Assembly (NCBI GenBank): GCA_964562165.1
Contig: CAZLRZ010000015.1
Location: forward strand, 1 to 18,562
From: JAKQLP01 sp964562165
GTDB lineage: Bacteria > Patescibacteriota > Dojkabacteria > B142 > OLB20
Reading direction: 5' to 3'
Length of the DNA: 18,562 bases
Translations under genes and position numbers: made by a program
Shown: piece after piece, positions 1-8,400 of the stretch
How the letters are laid out: the number at the start of each line of letters is the position of its first letter
Position numbering within the stretch: the stretch's first letter is position 1
The notes under the pieces: generated by a model
The model's database searches: none
Told to the model about the DNA's origin: nothing
What the model saw: only the letters and a program-made list of their open reading frames with translations

Positions 1-713
1 TGATTTACCCTTTGATTGTTTTTGGTATGACTGGTCTTGAAGTTATGGGTGTTGTTTATTTCCTTTTGCCTAGGCTTGATTCAATGTTTTCAACGTTTGG
101 GAACTTACCAGAATTTACTAAAGTAATTCTAGATTCTGCAAAATTTATTAGAGATAATACTGCGGCCCTTTTAGTTATAGGCATTGTTTTTATTGTTGCA
201 ATGTCTATGTTTTTAAATAAGACAAAGATTGGAAAAAGAATTAAAAATTGGTTTGCTTTAAACTTCCCAGTTTTTAAAAACCTTAATAAGAACAATATTT
301 TAGCTAATTTTTCTCAAACATTTGCTCTGTTATTGCAAAATGGGATTCCGATAACGAAAACTCTAGAAATTGCAGCAGAAACAAGTGACAATATTTTCTA
401 TCAAGAAACCTTGGCAAAGATTAGTGAAAGCGTCCAAGGAGGTTTGAGTATGGCTCAATCGATGCAAAAGTTCCCCAAATATTTCCCTCCAACCTATTCA
501 AAGATGGTCGAAATTGGTGAACAAACTGGATCGTTATCTGAAACCCTTCTTTATGTTCACGAATTTTATGCAGAAGAAGCCGCTGAAGTCAGTAATAATC
601 TTGCAACCTTGCTAGAACCAATCCTGTTAATTTTTATTGGACTTATGATTGGAGGTCTTGCAATGATTATTATTGGTCCAATTTACCAGCTAATGGGAAC
701 AATCAATGGTTAA
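1..713 (+). CDS. pilC: PilC/GspF-type inner-membrane platform protein, 3' part
   Basis: This is the C-terminal part of the polytopic inner-membrane platform protein of type IV pili and type II secretion, which links the cytoplasmic ATPase to the growing pilus. The reading frame is open to the left edge (codons from base 3). The TTG at 12 is therefore an internal Leu and the true start lies outside the window. Visible are a hydrophobic segment at the edge, a second one around the residues AALLVIGIVFIV, and then a full second T2SSF domain. That domain has the typical FSQTFALLLQNGIPI opening, the GEQTGSL motif and a last hydrophobic helix ending GPIYQLM. The stop overlaps the next gene by 8 bases, which suggests translational coupling in a pilus operon. 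Family assignment is firm; whether it serves a pilus or a secretion pseudopilus cannot be told from this part. Confidence 0.93.
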   Translation, partial: IYPLIVFGMTGLEVMGVVYFLLPRLDSMFSTFGNLPEFTKVILDSAKFIRDNTAALLVIGIVFIVAMSMFLNKTKIGKRIKNWFALNFPVFKNLNKNNILANFSQTFALLLQNGIPITKTLEIAAETSDNIFYQETLAKISESVQGGLSMAQSMQKFPKYFPPTYSKMVEIGEQTGSLSETLLYVHEFYAEEAAEVSNNLATLLEPILLIFIGLMIGGLAMIIIGPIYQLMGTING

Positions 714-1170
714 TTATAGAAAAATAAAAGCTTTTACTCTTGTAGAAATACTTGTAGTTTTAGGTATGTTCTTAGGCATTATAGCCATAGTTCTCCCCAT
801 TGGTATTAGAGAATTGCAGTTTAATAAGGCTCAAAATTCTGCATTCGATATTGAATCCGCCTTACATTTAGCTCAAAGCAATAGTTTTAGTGGCTTAGAA
901 TCTAGTAAATATGGTATTGCAATCTATTCCGACCGTTATGTTTTTTTTCAAGGTGACTCTTTAAGCACAGCCATAAGTCAAGATGAATTTAGGTTTTATA
1001 GTGGGGTGACAATGAAGAACAATACTTTGAATCCTGCAACTAATGAAATCATTTTCGATATAGGCGCATTAAAACCTAATGTTAATGGATATTTTGATAT
1101 TGGTAGTAACGTTGATAATTATCGAATAAATATTAATAATATTGGATTAATAAGTTTACAAAAGTTATGA
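706..1170 (+). CDS. Type IV prepilin / pseudopilin (GspH-like minor pilin)
   Basis: A 154-residue minor pilin candidate. A short basic leader (MVNYRKIKA) is followed by FTLVE, so the prepilin peptidase site would be A9|F10 with the conserved Glu at mature position 5 (E14). The -1 residue is Ala instead of the usual Gly, which prepilin peptidases often tolerate. A hydrophobic helix covers about residues 10-30, then comes a small soluble domain with alternating beta strands, similar in size to GspH/FimT-type pseudopilins. The ATG lies inside the end of pilC. The gene ends TGA within an ATGA overlap with the next gene, so the genes are probably co-translated. It is the only gene in the window that ends in TGA. 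The pilin class is clear from the N-terminus; the exact subtype is inference. Confidence 0.88.
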   Translation: MVNYRKIKAFTLVEILVVLGMFLGIIAIVLPIGIRELQFNKAQNSAFDIESALHLAQSNSFSGLESSKYGIAIYSDRYVFFQGDSLSTAISQDEFRFYSGVTMKNNTLNPATNEIIFDIGALKPNVNGYFDIGSNVDNYRININNIGLISLQKL

Positions 1171-3119
1171 GGCAATTAAAATCAAAGAATTTAAAAGGAT
1201 TTAGCCTAGTAGAAATATTGCTGGCCATTGCTTTATTTGTATTAATTATTTTTGTTGTCGCCAATTTTTCAATTGATTCTATTACAAGCACTAAGAATGC
1301 TTCTACAAGAACAGCAGCGGTTTATCGCGTTAAAGAAATTCAAAATGCAGTAAATATAATCAAAAATGATATGTGGAGTACTGTTGTGCTTAACACAGAT
1401 ACCGGCCCTTTGCACATTGAATTTAATGATGGAATATATTCTTTGGTAGCAGGTGAACTAGTTGAGGAAGGTGTTGCTTATAATATTAATATCAAATCAA
1501 TAGAAAGAGATGTTAATGGGAACATTGTTGAGACAGGTGGAGTTGTTGATCCCCATACTAGAGCAATAGAAATTTCAGCCTCATGGGATTCCATGGGTAA
1601 TACACCGATGCAAATCGATTCAAAATTTTATGTTAATGATTGGAGTACTCTTGAATTACTTAGCACCACAAAATCAGACTTTGATACAGGTTCTTATTTT
1701 CAAGCAAGATCCACAACAGTAGTAGATGGCGAAATATCTTTACAGCAAATAATTTATCCTGATTGGTGTAAACCAGCCCTTAGCGTAAATGAATATAATA
1801 TACCAGGGGAAGCTAGTGCGAAAACTCTATTTTCATATACTGGTGAGACATATCTAGGGACAGGTGGTAATGCTACTGGAGTTGCTTTTACGAAGTTGAC
1901 TATCCAAGGCATTGATAATCCGATAATTAATGTTGAAGGTGAATTTAACGGATATCTTACAAATAATATTTTTGTACTAGGTAATTACGCGTATCTAGGA
2001 ACAACAATGGACACAAAAGAAGTTGTTATATTAGATATTTCTTCACTTCCATATACAGAGGTTGGATATTTTAATACTTCTAGAACTGATGATGCTAATT
2101 CTGTTTATGTAGTCGGAAATGTTGGTTATGTAGCAGCCGGTAAATACGTTTATACTTTTGATGTCACTTCGAATATTGGCTCCAGGACAGCCTTAGGATC
2201 TATTAAGGTTTCTTTAAACCAAAATTGGGGTAAATTATCGGCCGTTAGCCAAATTGTAGTTAAAAATAGTTATTTATTTGCGTCCTTGGATGAAGATTGG
2301 TATGAACTTGCCATTGTAAACGTTACTAATCCGGCAAGTATGACAATCACATCTCAAACAAGCGTAAATAATCAACAGACTTTTGATATTTACGTTAGCG
2401 AAAATTCAAATAGAACGTACTTTGGAACTGGAAATTCATCAAGTGAAAGAGAGTTCTTTATACTTGATACCACATCAAAATCAGGGGCAAGACCTACTAT
2501 TGGTCGTTATGACACAAATGGAATGAGTGTAAATGGCATTGCAATCGTAGAAAAAGATAAAAGGGCAGTATTAGTTGGGAAAAATGGCGAAGAATATCAA
2601 GCTGTAAATATTTCAAATGAAGCCTCTCCCGTGCGTTGCGGTGGAATGCAATTAGATAGCGGAATTAATGATATAGATTCAGTTTCTGATGTTCAAAACA
2701 ATTCTTTTTCATATATTTTAACTGCAAATACTACTAAAGACTTTTTGGTTTTAAAAGGTGGACCGGGACTTGGAGGAGATGAAGAAGGTTATGGTTACCC
2801 AACCAATGGGGAATATCAATCTCAAGTTTTCGATACCGGTTCAACTTCAACATATTATTATCTTTTAGATGCGTATGGCTTAAAACCAAGTGGAACCGAT
2901 GTAAAAATCCAAATACGTACCGGAACATCTGCAGATCTTTCGGCCGAATCATATCGTGGCCCCGATGGAACAACGGGTACTTATTTTACAATAAACAATT
3001 CTAATCCTATAAGTGAATTTTTTAATAACAAACAATATTTTCAATATAGAGTTGAATTAACCTCGGATACTATTTACACTCCTAGATTAGATGAAGTTAA
3101 ACTAACTTATCAGAAATAA
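1167..3119 (+). CDS. Giant prepilin-like protein with beta-propeller-like and C-terminal beta domains
   Basis: A 650-residue protein with a canonical class III prepilin signal, KGFSLVE. The cleavage site is G11|F12, E16 is mature Glu5, and the hydrophobic helix runs to about residue 34. Residues 35-200 resemble a pilin globular region. A W-C-x-P segment follows at 200-203. Residues about 260-530 contain repeated strand patterns (xVxNxxYLxxxxx-hydrophobic-hydrophobic-V/D) such as IFVLGNYAYLG, VYVVGNVGYVA and IVVKNSYLFAS, typical of LVIVP-type beta-propeller blades. A Gly-rich linker at 531-545 leads to a C-terminal beta domain (about 546-650) that starts YQSQVFDTG and ends with FQYRVEL and TPRLDEVKLTY, as in carbohydrate-binding-like or discoidin-like modules. 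It is several times larger than usual pilins, so a pilus-tip adhesin is a reasonable inference. It starts in ATGA overlap with the previous gene and ends in TAATG overlap with the next. Confidence 0.88.
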   Translation: MRQLKSKNLKGFSLVEILLAIALFVLIIFVVANFSIDSITSTKNASTRTAAVYRVKEIQNAVNIIKNDMWSTVVLNTDTGPLHIEFNDGIYSLVAGELVEEGVAYNINIKSIERDVNGNIVETGGVVDPHTRAIEISASWDSMGNTPMQIDSKFYVNDWSTLELLSTTKSDFDTGSYFQARSTTVVDGEISLQQIIYPDWCKPALSVNEYNIPGEASAKTLFSYTGETYLGTGGNATGVAFTKLTIQGIDNPIINVEGEFNGYLTNNIFVLGNYAYLGTTMDTKEVVILDISSLPYTEVGYFNTSRTDDANSVYVVGNVGYVAAGKYVYTFDVTSNIGSRTALGSIKVSLNQNWGKLSAVSQIVVKNSYLFASLDEDWYELAIVNVTNPASMTITSQTSVNNQQTFDIYVSENSNRTYFGTGNSSSEREFFILDTTSKSGARPTIGRYDTNGMSVNGIAIVEKDKRAVLVGKNGEEYQAVNISNEASPVRCGGMQLDSGINDIDSVSDVQNNSFSYILTANTTKDFLVLKGGPGLGGDEEGYGYPTNGEYQSQVFDTGSTSTYYYLLDAYGLKPSGTDVKIQIRTGTSADLSAESYRGPDGTTGTYFTINNSNPISEFFNNKQYFQYRVELTSDTIYTPRLDEVKLTYQK

Positions 3120-3616
3120 TGAAAGAAAAGAGACGTAATAAAAATTTCCCTGCAATGTCTTTAATAGAGGTTATTGTTTATCTTGCTTTATTTGGAGTTA
3201 TTTTTTTGTTAATAATTCAATTCGTAATAGATACAAATAAAAATAATAATTTTTCTAGGCATAGAAATATCATAGAAAAAACAGGGCTATTTACCTTTCG
3301 GCATTTAGATCTAAACATTAAGCCAGGGATCACCCTAGATGAAGTTCAATCCGTATTTGATACCGAATCAGGAAAGATAGTTTTCACTAAGGATGCGATT
3401 ATTTACCAATATTACATTCTAAATAATAGGCTATATTTTAATGATGGAACAGAAACCAGTGAGATGCTTGATCCCAACATTAAAATCAACAGTCTTCTTG
3501 TTCAGAAAGTAATCAACAACGATGAAACTGTTGGGATAAGAGTATCTATTGAATTAGAATCAATTTCGATGGAAACGGTAACCAAAAACGTATCCACGAT
3601 GTATCTTATTAAATAA
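3119..3616 (+). CDS. Type IV prepilin-like minor pilin
   Basis: A 165-residue protein with a basic leader (MKEKRRNKNFPA) followed by MSLIEVIVYLALFG. The predicted prepilin cleavage is A12|M13, with the conserved Glu at mature position 5 (E17). The -1 Ala and +1 Met are both allowed but not the preferred Gly and Phe. One hydrophobic helix covers about residues 13-35. The remainder is a soluble domain with no cysteines and no recognisable enzymatic motif, similar in layout to PulJ/GspJ or PilW-type minor pilins. The start overlaps the previous stop by one base (TAATG), indicating reinitiation. Minor pilins of this kind usually prime assembly or sit at the tip; the specific role here is inferred from the neighbours. 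Confidence 0.85.
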   Translation: MKEKRRNKNFPAMSLIEVIVYLALFGVIFLLIIQFVIDTNKNNNFSRHRNIIEKTGLFTFRHLDLNIKPGITLDEVQSVFDTESGKIVFTKDAIIYQYYILNNRLYFNDGTETSEMLDPNIKINSLLVQKVINNDETVGIRVSIELESISMETVTKNVSTMYLIK

Positions 3617-3619
3617 ATT

Positions 3620-3997
3620 ATGAAAACGTTTAAAGCAAATATTAGTTTAACTTTAGTTTTGATAACCGGAGCAGTGCTTTTAGTTAGTGGATTAACTTTG
3701 CTATATGTTGCAATGGATTCCGCTAGGATTTCTAAAGATAACTATAATTACAATCTTGCCCAGATTAATTCAAAAAGTTGTTTTGAAGAAGCTTTGCATC
3801 AAATAAAGTTGGATAATTCGTACGTTGGGACTTTGGTAATACCTTTTGAACAAGGTTCCTGCACAGTGCTAACTTCAAACGATCCTTTAAATGTAAACTA
3901 CAAAATTCTTTCAATAGAATCTGAGGTCAACGGATACTTTAAAGATACTCTAAATACCGTAGATATTTCAACTTCTCCGTACTCGACTGTCAATTAG
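3620..3997 (+). CDS. PilX/GspK-like small pilus-assembly protein
   Basis: A 125-residue protein, last in the pilus gene run, 3 bases after the previous stop. It has one N-terminal hydrophobic segment (about residues 8-32, ISLTLVLITGAVLLVSGLTL). It lacks the G|FxxxE prepilin motif that its neighbours have, as is common for PilX_N/GspK-like proteins in pilin clusters. The soluble part has a SCFEEAL segment (C54) and a GSCTV segment (C81). This spacing resembles the paired cysteines of small CPR proteins in the same genomic position, and the two could form a disulfide outside the membrane. The assignment rests on position, topology and the Cys pattern rather than on a catalytic motif. The gene is convergent with vanY, with only 4 bases between the stops. 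Confidence 0.7.
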   Translation: MKTFKANISLTLVLITGAVLLVSGLTLLYVAMDSARISKDNYNYNLAQINSKSCFEEALHQIKLDNSYVGTLVIPFEQGSCTVLTSNDPLNVNYKILSIESEVNGYFKDTLNTVDISTSPYSTVN

Positions 3998-4001
3998 GGT
4001 T

Positions 4002-5396
4002 TTAAAAAAGATTCTTTTCGAGAATAAATTTCAATAAATACTCATCGTTACTTTCGGTGTAGTTCAAATTATAGAGTTCGGTTGCATAATTCACGCCAAT
4101 ATACCGTATATGCCAAAGTTCTGTGTTGTAACCTGTACGGTCTTTTTTACCTTCCGGATATGAAATGACAAATCCATATTTATGTGCGTTATTTTTTAAA
4201 AAATTATACATTTTGATATTCCCGCTTGAATTGTCAAAGTTTCCGCAAGTTGAGCATTTTAAATCGGCTGTTGTTCCAAGCTGATGTTCAGATTGACCTG
4301 CTCTTGCAGAATAGTTATTTGCATTTAATTCTGCTACATATCGCGATGAACCTTTAGCCATTTCACGACTTACCCAATAATTAAATGTATTAACTTGTTC
4401 ATTATATGATCTATATGCAGAAATTATTGTTATATTAATTCCTTCTTTTTTAGCGTCATTTACAAGAGTATTTAATTTTTCTATTGTGGTAGGGGTCAAC
4501 TGTCCACCACCATTTATCCCGGTATATTTAACATTAGGATAATATTTACTGGGTAATGAAAATTGTTTGGAAGCTGGAGCTAGAGAACAATCTGTACATT
4601 CTAATGCCAAATATTTTCCCGCATCCTTTGCAAGATTATTAATTAATAAATTTAGTTCAGAAATTGAAAACTTTATTTTATCTTGTGTTGAATCGTAATA
4701 AACAGATAATAAATATCCTTTAGAATCTTTTTCAACTTTTATTTTTCCAATTAAAAAGTTAAATGTTGGTTCTTCGATAAATTCTTTTAAGTTCATCTCT
4801 TTTAATAAACCAATACCAGCTGTGACTATTGTGGTGTTATTTGTTGCGATAGATTCGGGGAAGTATATATTTTCAGGATTTCCCAAAGTGGTTTTAATTG
4901 TATTTAGAAATTCATCTTCGGATAAATTCCCTTTAATTTTTAAAACACCTTGGCTTTTTGTATCTTCTTTATCAATTATACATTCAAAAAATTCGGAACT
5001 ATTTTTAATTAGAGGGATTCTTATTTGGCTTTTTAATGGTTTATCTGTAGCTTCGATAGACAATTCTACAGTAGAAGGTAAAACAGAACTAGAATAATTA
5101 TAGTTAATATTCGATTTTTCGATTGCACCATTTAATTTAACAGTATTGATGAAGTGAAATGGGTTAAATGAAGGCTCTAAATTACTTAACGATGCTTCAA
5201 GGAATTCTGTATTATCTGTGTTTTCAAGCTGTGGAAAGTCCTGTGAACTTAACCAGGAATTTAATGTGTCGAAGTTGCAGATATTTTTAACAAAATTATC
5301 AGTTGCTGTATTTAGTGTATTTACTCTATTTAAATAGAAAAGGCTGGCAAATACTATTAGTACTAAAGGTAAAACAATTGAAAGAATTTTTTTCAT
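4002..5396 (-). CDS. vanY: VanY-type D-alanyl-D-alanine carboxypeptidase (peptidase M15B)
   Basis: A 464-residue envelope protein that would trim the terminal D-Ala from peptidoglycan stem peptides. An N-terminal hydrophobic segment (about residues 3-22) acts as signal or anchor and places the rest outside the membrane. Residues 25-265 form a domain that I do not recognise. The M15B peptidase domain covers about 285-445. It has SAYRSYNEQ (326-334), the SxHxxGxxxD zinc motif SEHQLGTTADL (H371, D378), and ELWHIR with the catalytic Glu426 and third zinc ligand His429. Two Cys-x-x-Cys pairs (C267/C270 and C381/C384) are present, the second next to the zinc motif; they may form disulfides or a structural metal site. 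The gene lies 6 bases downstream of the phosphorylase fusion on the same strand, but a strong promoter-like sequence directly abuts its ATG. The catalytic assignment is firm; the role of the N-terminal domain is unknown. Confidence 0.9.
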   Translation of the reverse strand: MKKILSIVLPLVLIVFASLFYLNRVNTLNTATDNFVKNICNFDTLNSWLSSQDFPQLENTDNTEFLEASLSNLEPSFNPFHFINTVKLNGAIEKSNINYNYSSSVLPSTVELSIEATDKPLKSQIRIPLIKNSSEFFECIIDKEDTKSQGVLKIKGNLSEDEFLNTIKTTLGNPENIYFPESIATNNTTIVTAGIGLLKEMNLKEFIEEPTFNFLIGKIKVEKDSKGYLLSVYYDSTQDKIKFSISELNLLINNLAKDAGKYLALECTDCSLAPASKQFSLPSKYYPNVKYTGINGGGQLTPTTIEKLNTLVNDAKKEGINITIISAYRSYNEQVNTFNYWVSREMAKGSSRYVAELNANNYSARAGQSEHQLGTTADLKCSTCGNFDNSSGNIKMYNFLKNNAHKYGFVISYPEGKKDRTGYNTELWHIRYIGVNYATELYNLNYTESNDEYLLKFILEKNLF

Positions 5397-5401
5397 ATTG
5401 G

Positions 5402-5431
5402 ATTATAGTATCTGAGAATAGATTTTCTCAA
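5402..5431 (-). promoter_or_regulatory. Candidate promoter giving a leaderless vanY transcript
   Basis: On the minus strand, TTGAGA (5431-5426) is separated by 18 bases from a perfect TATAAT (5407-5402). Five bases (CCAAT) then separate the TATAAT from the vanY ATG at 5396. With the usual 6 to 7 base distance from the -10 box, transcription would start at or within one base of the ATG, so the mRNA would be leaderless. The site lies at the end of the upstream phosphorylase fusion gene and would let vanY be expressed independently. This is based on motif match only. Confidence 0.5.
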
Positions 5432-8400
5432 GATATTCTCTAACCATTCTATCAGTTGAAAAATCTTTTAAGGCCATTTGAATAGAATTTATCATCATAT
5501 CAACCCAATCAGTATTATAGTCGGCTTCATTATGATTGTAATATAAAGGAAGTATATGATTTTCAAGTATCTCATACATTGCAGATGCAGAATTTTCTTC
5601 AGGAATTTCCCAGCCGATTTTGAACCAATCAACTTCATCCGTCCAGCCATCTCGTGTAGTGAATTGGATTACGCCGTTTGCAGAGGCTTTCATGCCACTT
5701 GTGCCGGAAGCTTCTTCATATCTATATGGAGTATTTAGCCAAATATCAGATCCACTAACCATTCTTCTAGCTAATTGCCAATTATATCCCGGAATTATTT
5801 CGATCTTATTATGGAATTCATCCGAAGCAAAGCATTGATTCATTCTTTTTAAAATTTCTTTACCAATATTGTCTTTTGGATGCGATTTTCCCGCAATCAA
5901 GATCTGTACAGGAAATTTCGAATTATTGATTATACGTTTTAATCTTTCAAGATCAGTGATTAACAGGTCTGGGCGTTTGTACGCAGCAAGTCTTCTGGAC
6001 CAGGCAATAGTCAAAATATCATCTCTTAGATTTAGGCCAAGTTCACTATTTAATGAATGTATTAGTTTTTGCTTTCTAATTTTGTGAGCATCCCAAAGCC
6101 TTTTTCTCGGAATATTCTTAATTTTTTCAAAATCTAGCATTTGGCAACCCATATGCCAATTTTCACCTAAATATTCGTCCAATAGTTCGTGAATTTCGGT
6201 ACTGACCCAAGTCGGCATATGAACTCCATTTGTCACAGGAACCAAATTGTATTCAGGCCATATCTTTTTTGCGGCAACCGAATGAATTTTGCTAACTGCA
6301 TTAGAAACTTTTGCATTACGCATTCCAAAGATAGTCATTGAAAAACCTCCGGAGGAATATGTTTTATCATCACCAAGTTCAAACAGTTTAGCGATATCAA
6401 CACCAAGTTCTTTTGCAGTAGATCCTAAATATTTTTCAAATAAGAGGAAGTCAAAAATATCATTCCCTGCCTGTTTTAAAGTGTGGTTTGTAAATACGAG
6501 TTTATCTTGAGCTTTATGAAGTGCGGTTGCAAAATCAATATTCTCTTTTTTCATTAATGATAATGTGTATTCAAAGATGATGAAGCCTGAATGACCTTCA
6601 TTCATATGGAGTATTGATGGACTAATATTTAACTTTTCAAGAAGTCTCATCCCTCCGTAAGCTAGGACTAATTCTTGTCGAATACGGTTTTCAATATCTC
6701 CACCATATAAATATCCGGTAATTAAGCGGTCTTCCCATTCTTCATTGTCTTCGAAGTTTGTGTCTAATAGGTATAAATCATTTGTTCCAACTCTTTGCTT
6801 CCAAGCTCTAACCTTAACCATATGGTCAAACAAAAGAACATCGATCGTTAATTGTGTCCCATCAGGATTCTTAACTAATTCTAAATTGAAGTCCATCGGA
6901 TCTTGGTGAATATAATCTTCTACTTGTTTACCATCGGGTGAAAAGTCTTGATGCAAATATCCTTGATGATAGAACAAGCCTATTGCTACAAGAGGTAAAC
7001 CAAAATCTGAGCTTTGTTTGACAAAGTCTCCAGCAAGAATTCCTAAACCCCCCGAATAGATTTGCATCCAATCAATCAAGCCAAATTCCATGCAAAAATA
7101 AATGACAGGGTTTTTAATTAACTTTTCGAACTTTGTGTTTTTGGTGATAAAGTTTTCAAAAAAGCAGGTTCTTTTAAAATAGTTGTAATATAATCTCAGG
7201 CTCTGATCGAGTTCCCAAGCTTTTGCATCAAGTATTTGATTGAGTTTTTCTTTTCCATAATTTGCAATAATTGCCTCAGGTGGAATGTTTTTTCTCCAGC
7301 CGTCACCGTACATATCAATAATAGGGAGAATATAATGAGGATTCCAAGTAAACCATAAATTACTTAAAAGTGTTTCAAATTTATCTCGATTTGTTGCCTG
7401 AATAACTTCCACATCGACTTCTTCGTGCTGTGCCCCTATAAATACTCCATAATTTAATAGCTTAGAATAAATCTTGTTTTCAATCTCGTGTAATAAAATT
7501 TCACCTTCGGCTTCGATATATACCTGAATAAAGTGTTTTCTATACATCGAACAATAAATCGTAAAACCATCTTGCGTTAATGTAAGACCATCCTTTGGGT
7601 CAGGAATTGCATCAGGGAAAACGTCCATAAGGGCGTATGTTATATCGTCCCAGCTAACAAACTCGTTTAACAAAAAGTTGTTTTGCCAAGATAAAGATGT
7701 TGTTAGGCTTAATTCGTTAATTTCTTCTGAAAGTTTTTTCTTAGATTCGCTTAAATAATTAAGGACTAAAAAGAGTGTATAAAGTGAACTGCTTGTGTAA
7801 TTACAGTCACTAAAATAATATGTGCCATTTGATTCAGAAGCGTACTTTAATTCCAAATCCCTTAAGCTCCTATTGATCAATTTAAAACTCGATGCCAATT
7901 TAATGCCTGTTAGTCCATATTCTTCGGCCTTTTTTGAAAGACCGACAGATTGTTTTAAATCAAATCCAACCTTTGAACCTGGAGATTTTTTGCTAATGAT
8001 TTTTAATAAGAGGGCCGACAAATGATTAGGATTAATTATAATCCCATTTTCATCAATGAAAACAATACTGTTTCCGTCTTGATCGAGGCCCACAGCTAAA
8101 TCCGCTTTTTCTAATCGTAATTTCTCTATTAGTTTTAAACTGTTTTGAGGAACAAGAGGGTTAGGAATATGATGCGGGAACTGTTCATTGGGTTCAGTAT
8201 TTATTGTAATAGTATTTACTTTTGTGAATTGAGTGAGAAATTTTTTAAATATACTTCCACCTAAGCCATTGCCACCATCAACTACTATTTTAAAATCCTT
8301 CCAATTATTTGGATCAAAAAATTTCATAATATGAAGAAAGTAGTCTTTTTCAATCGTCAATTGGTGATAGAACAAATTATTGGTTTCATCTGTGGAATTG

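Noticed and set aside
12..713. TTG at 12 as the start of a complete 233-aa PilC-like gene
   Set aside because: The frame stays open to the left edge with a sensible PilC sequence (IYPLIVFG), so the gene is cut by the window and TTG is an internal Leu.
706..1175. Alternative genetic code with TGA as Gly (as in Gracilibacteria)
   Set aside because: Only one gene ends in TGA and it would stay closed three codons later if TGA were read, which raised the question. All long frames, however, are complete without any in-frame TGA, and a recoded genome would use TGA often inside genes.
4009..4026. Small ATTCT/AGAAT hairpin between the pilus operon and vanY as a bidirectional terminator
   Set aside because: Only five pairs, inside the vanY coding sequence, with no proper T tract.
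4822..5097. 91-aa plus-strand reading frame inside vanY
   Set aside because: It is fully antisense to a well-supported gene, with no promoter, no motif and low-complexity hydrophobic content.
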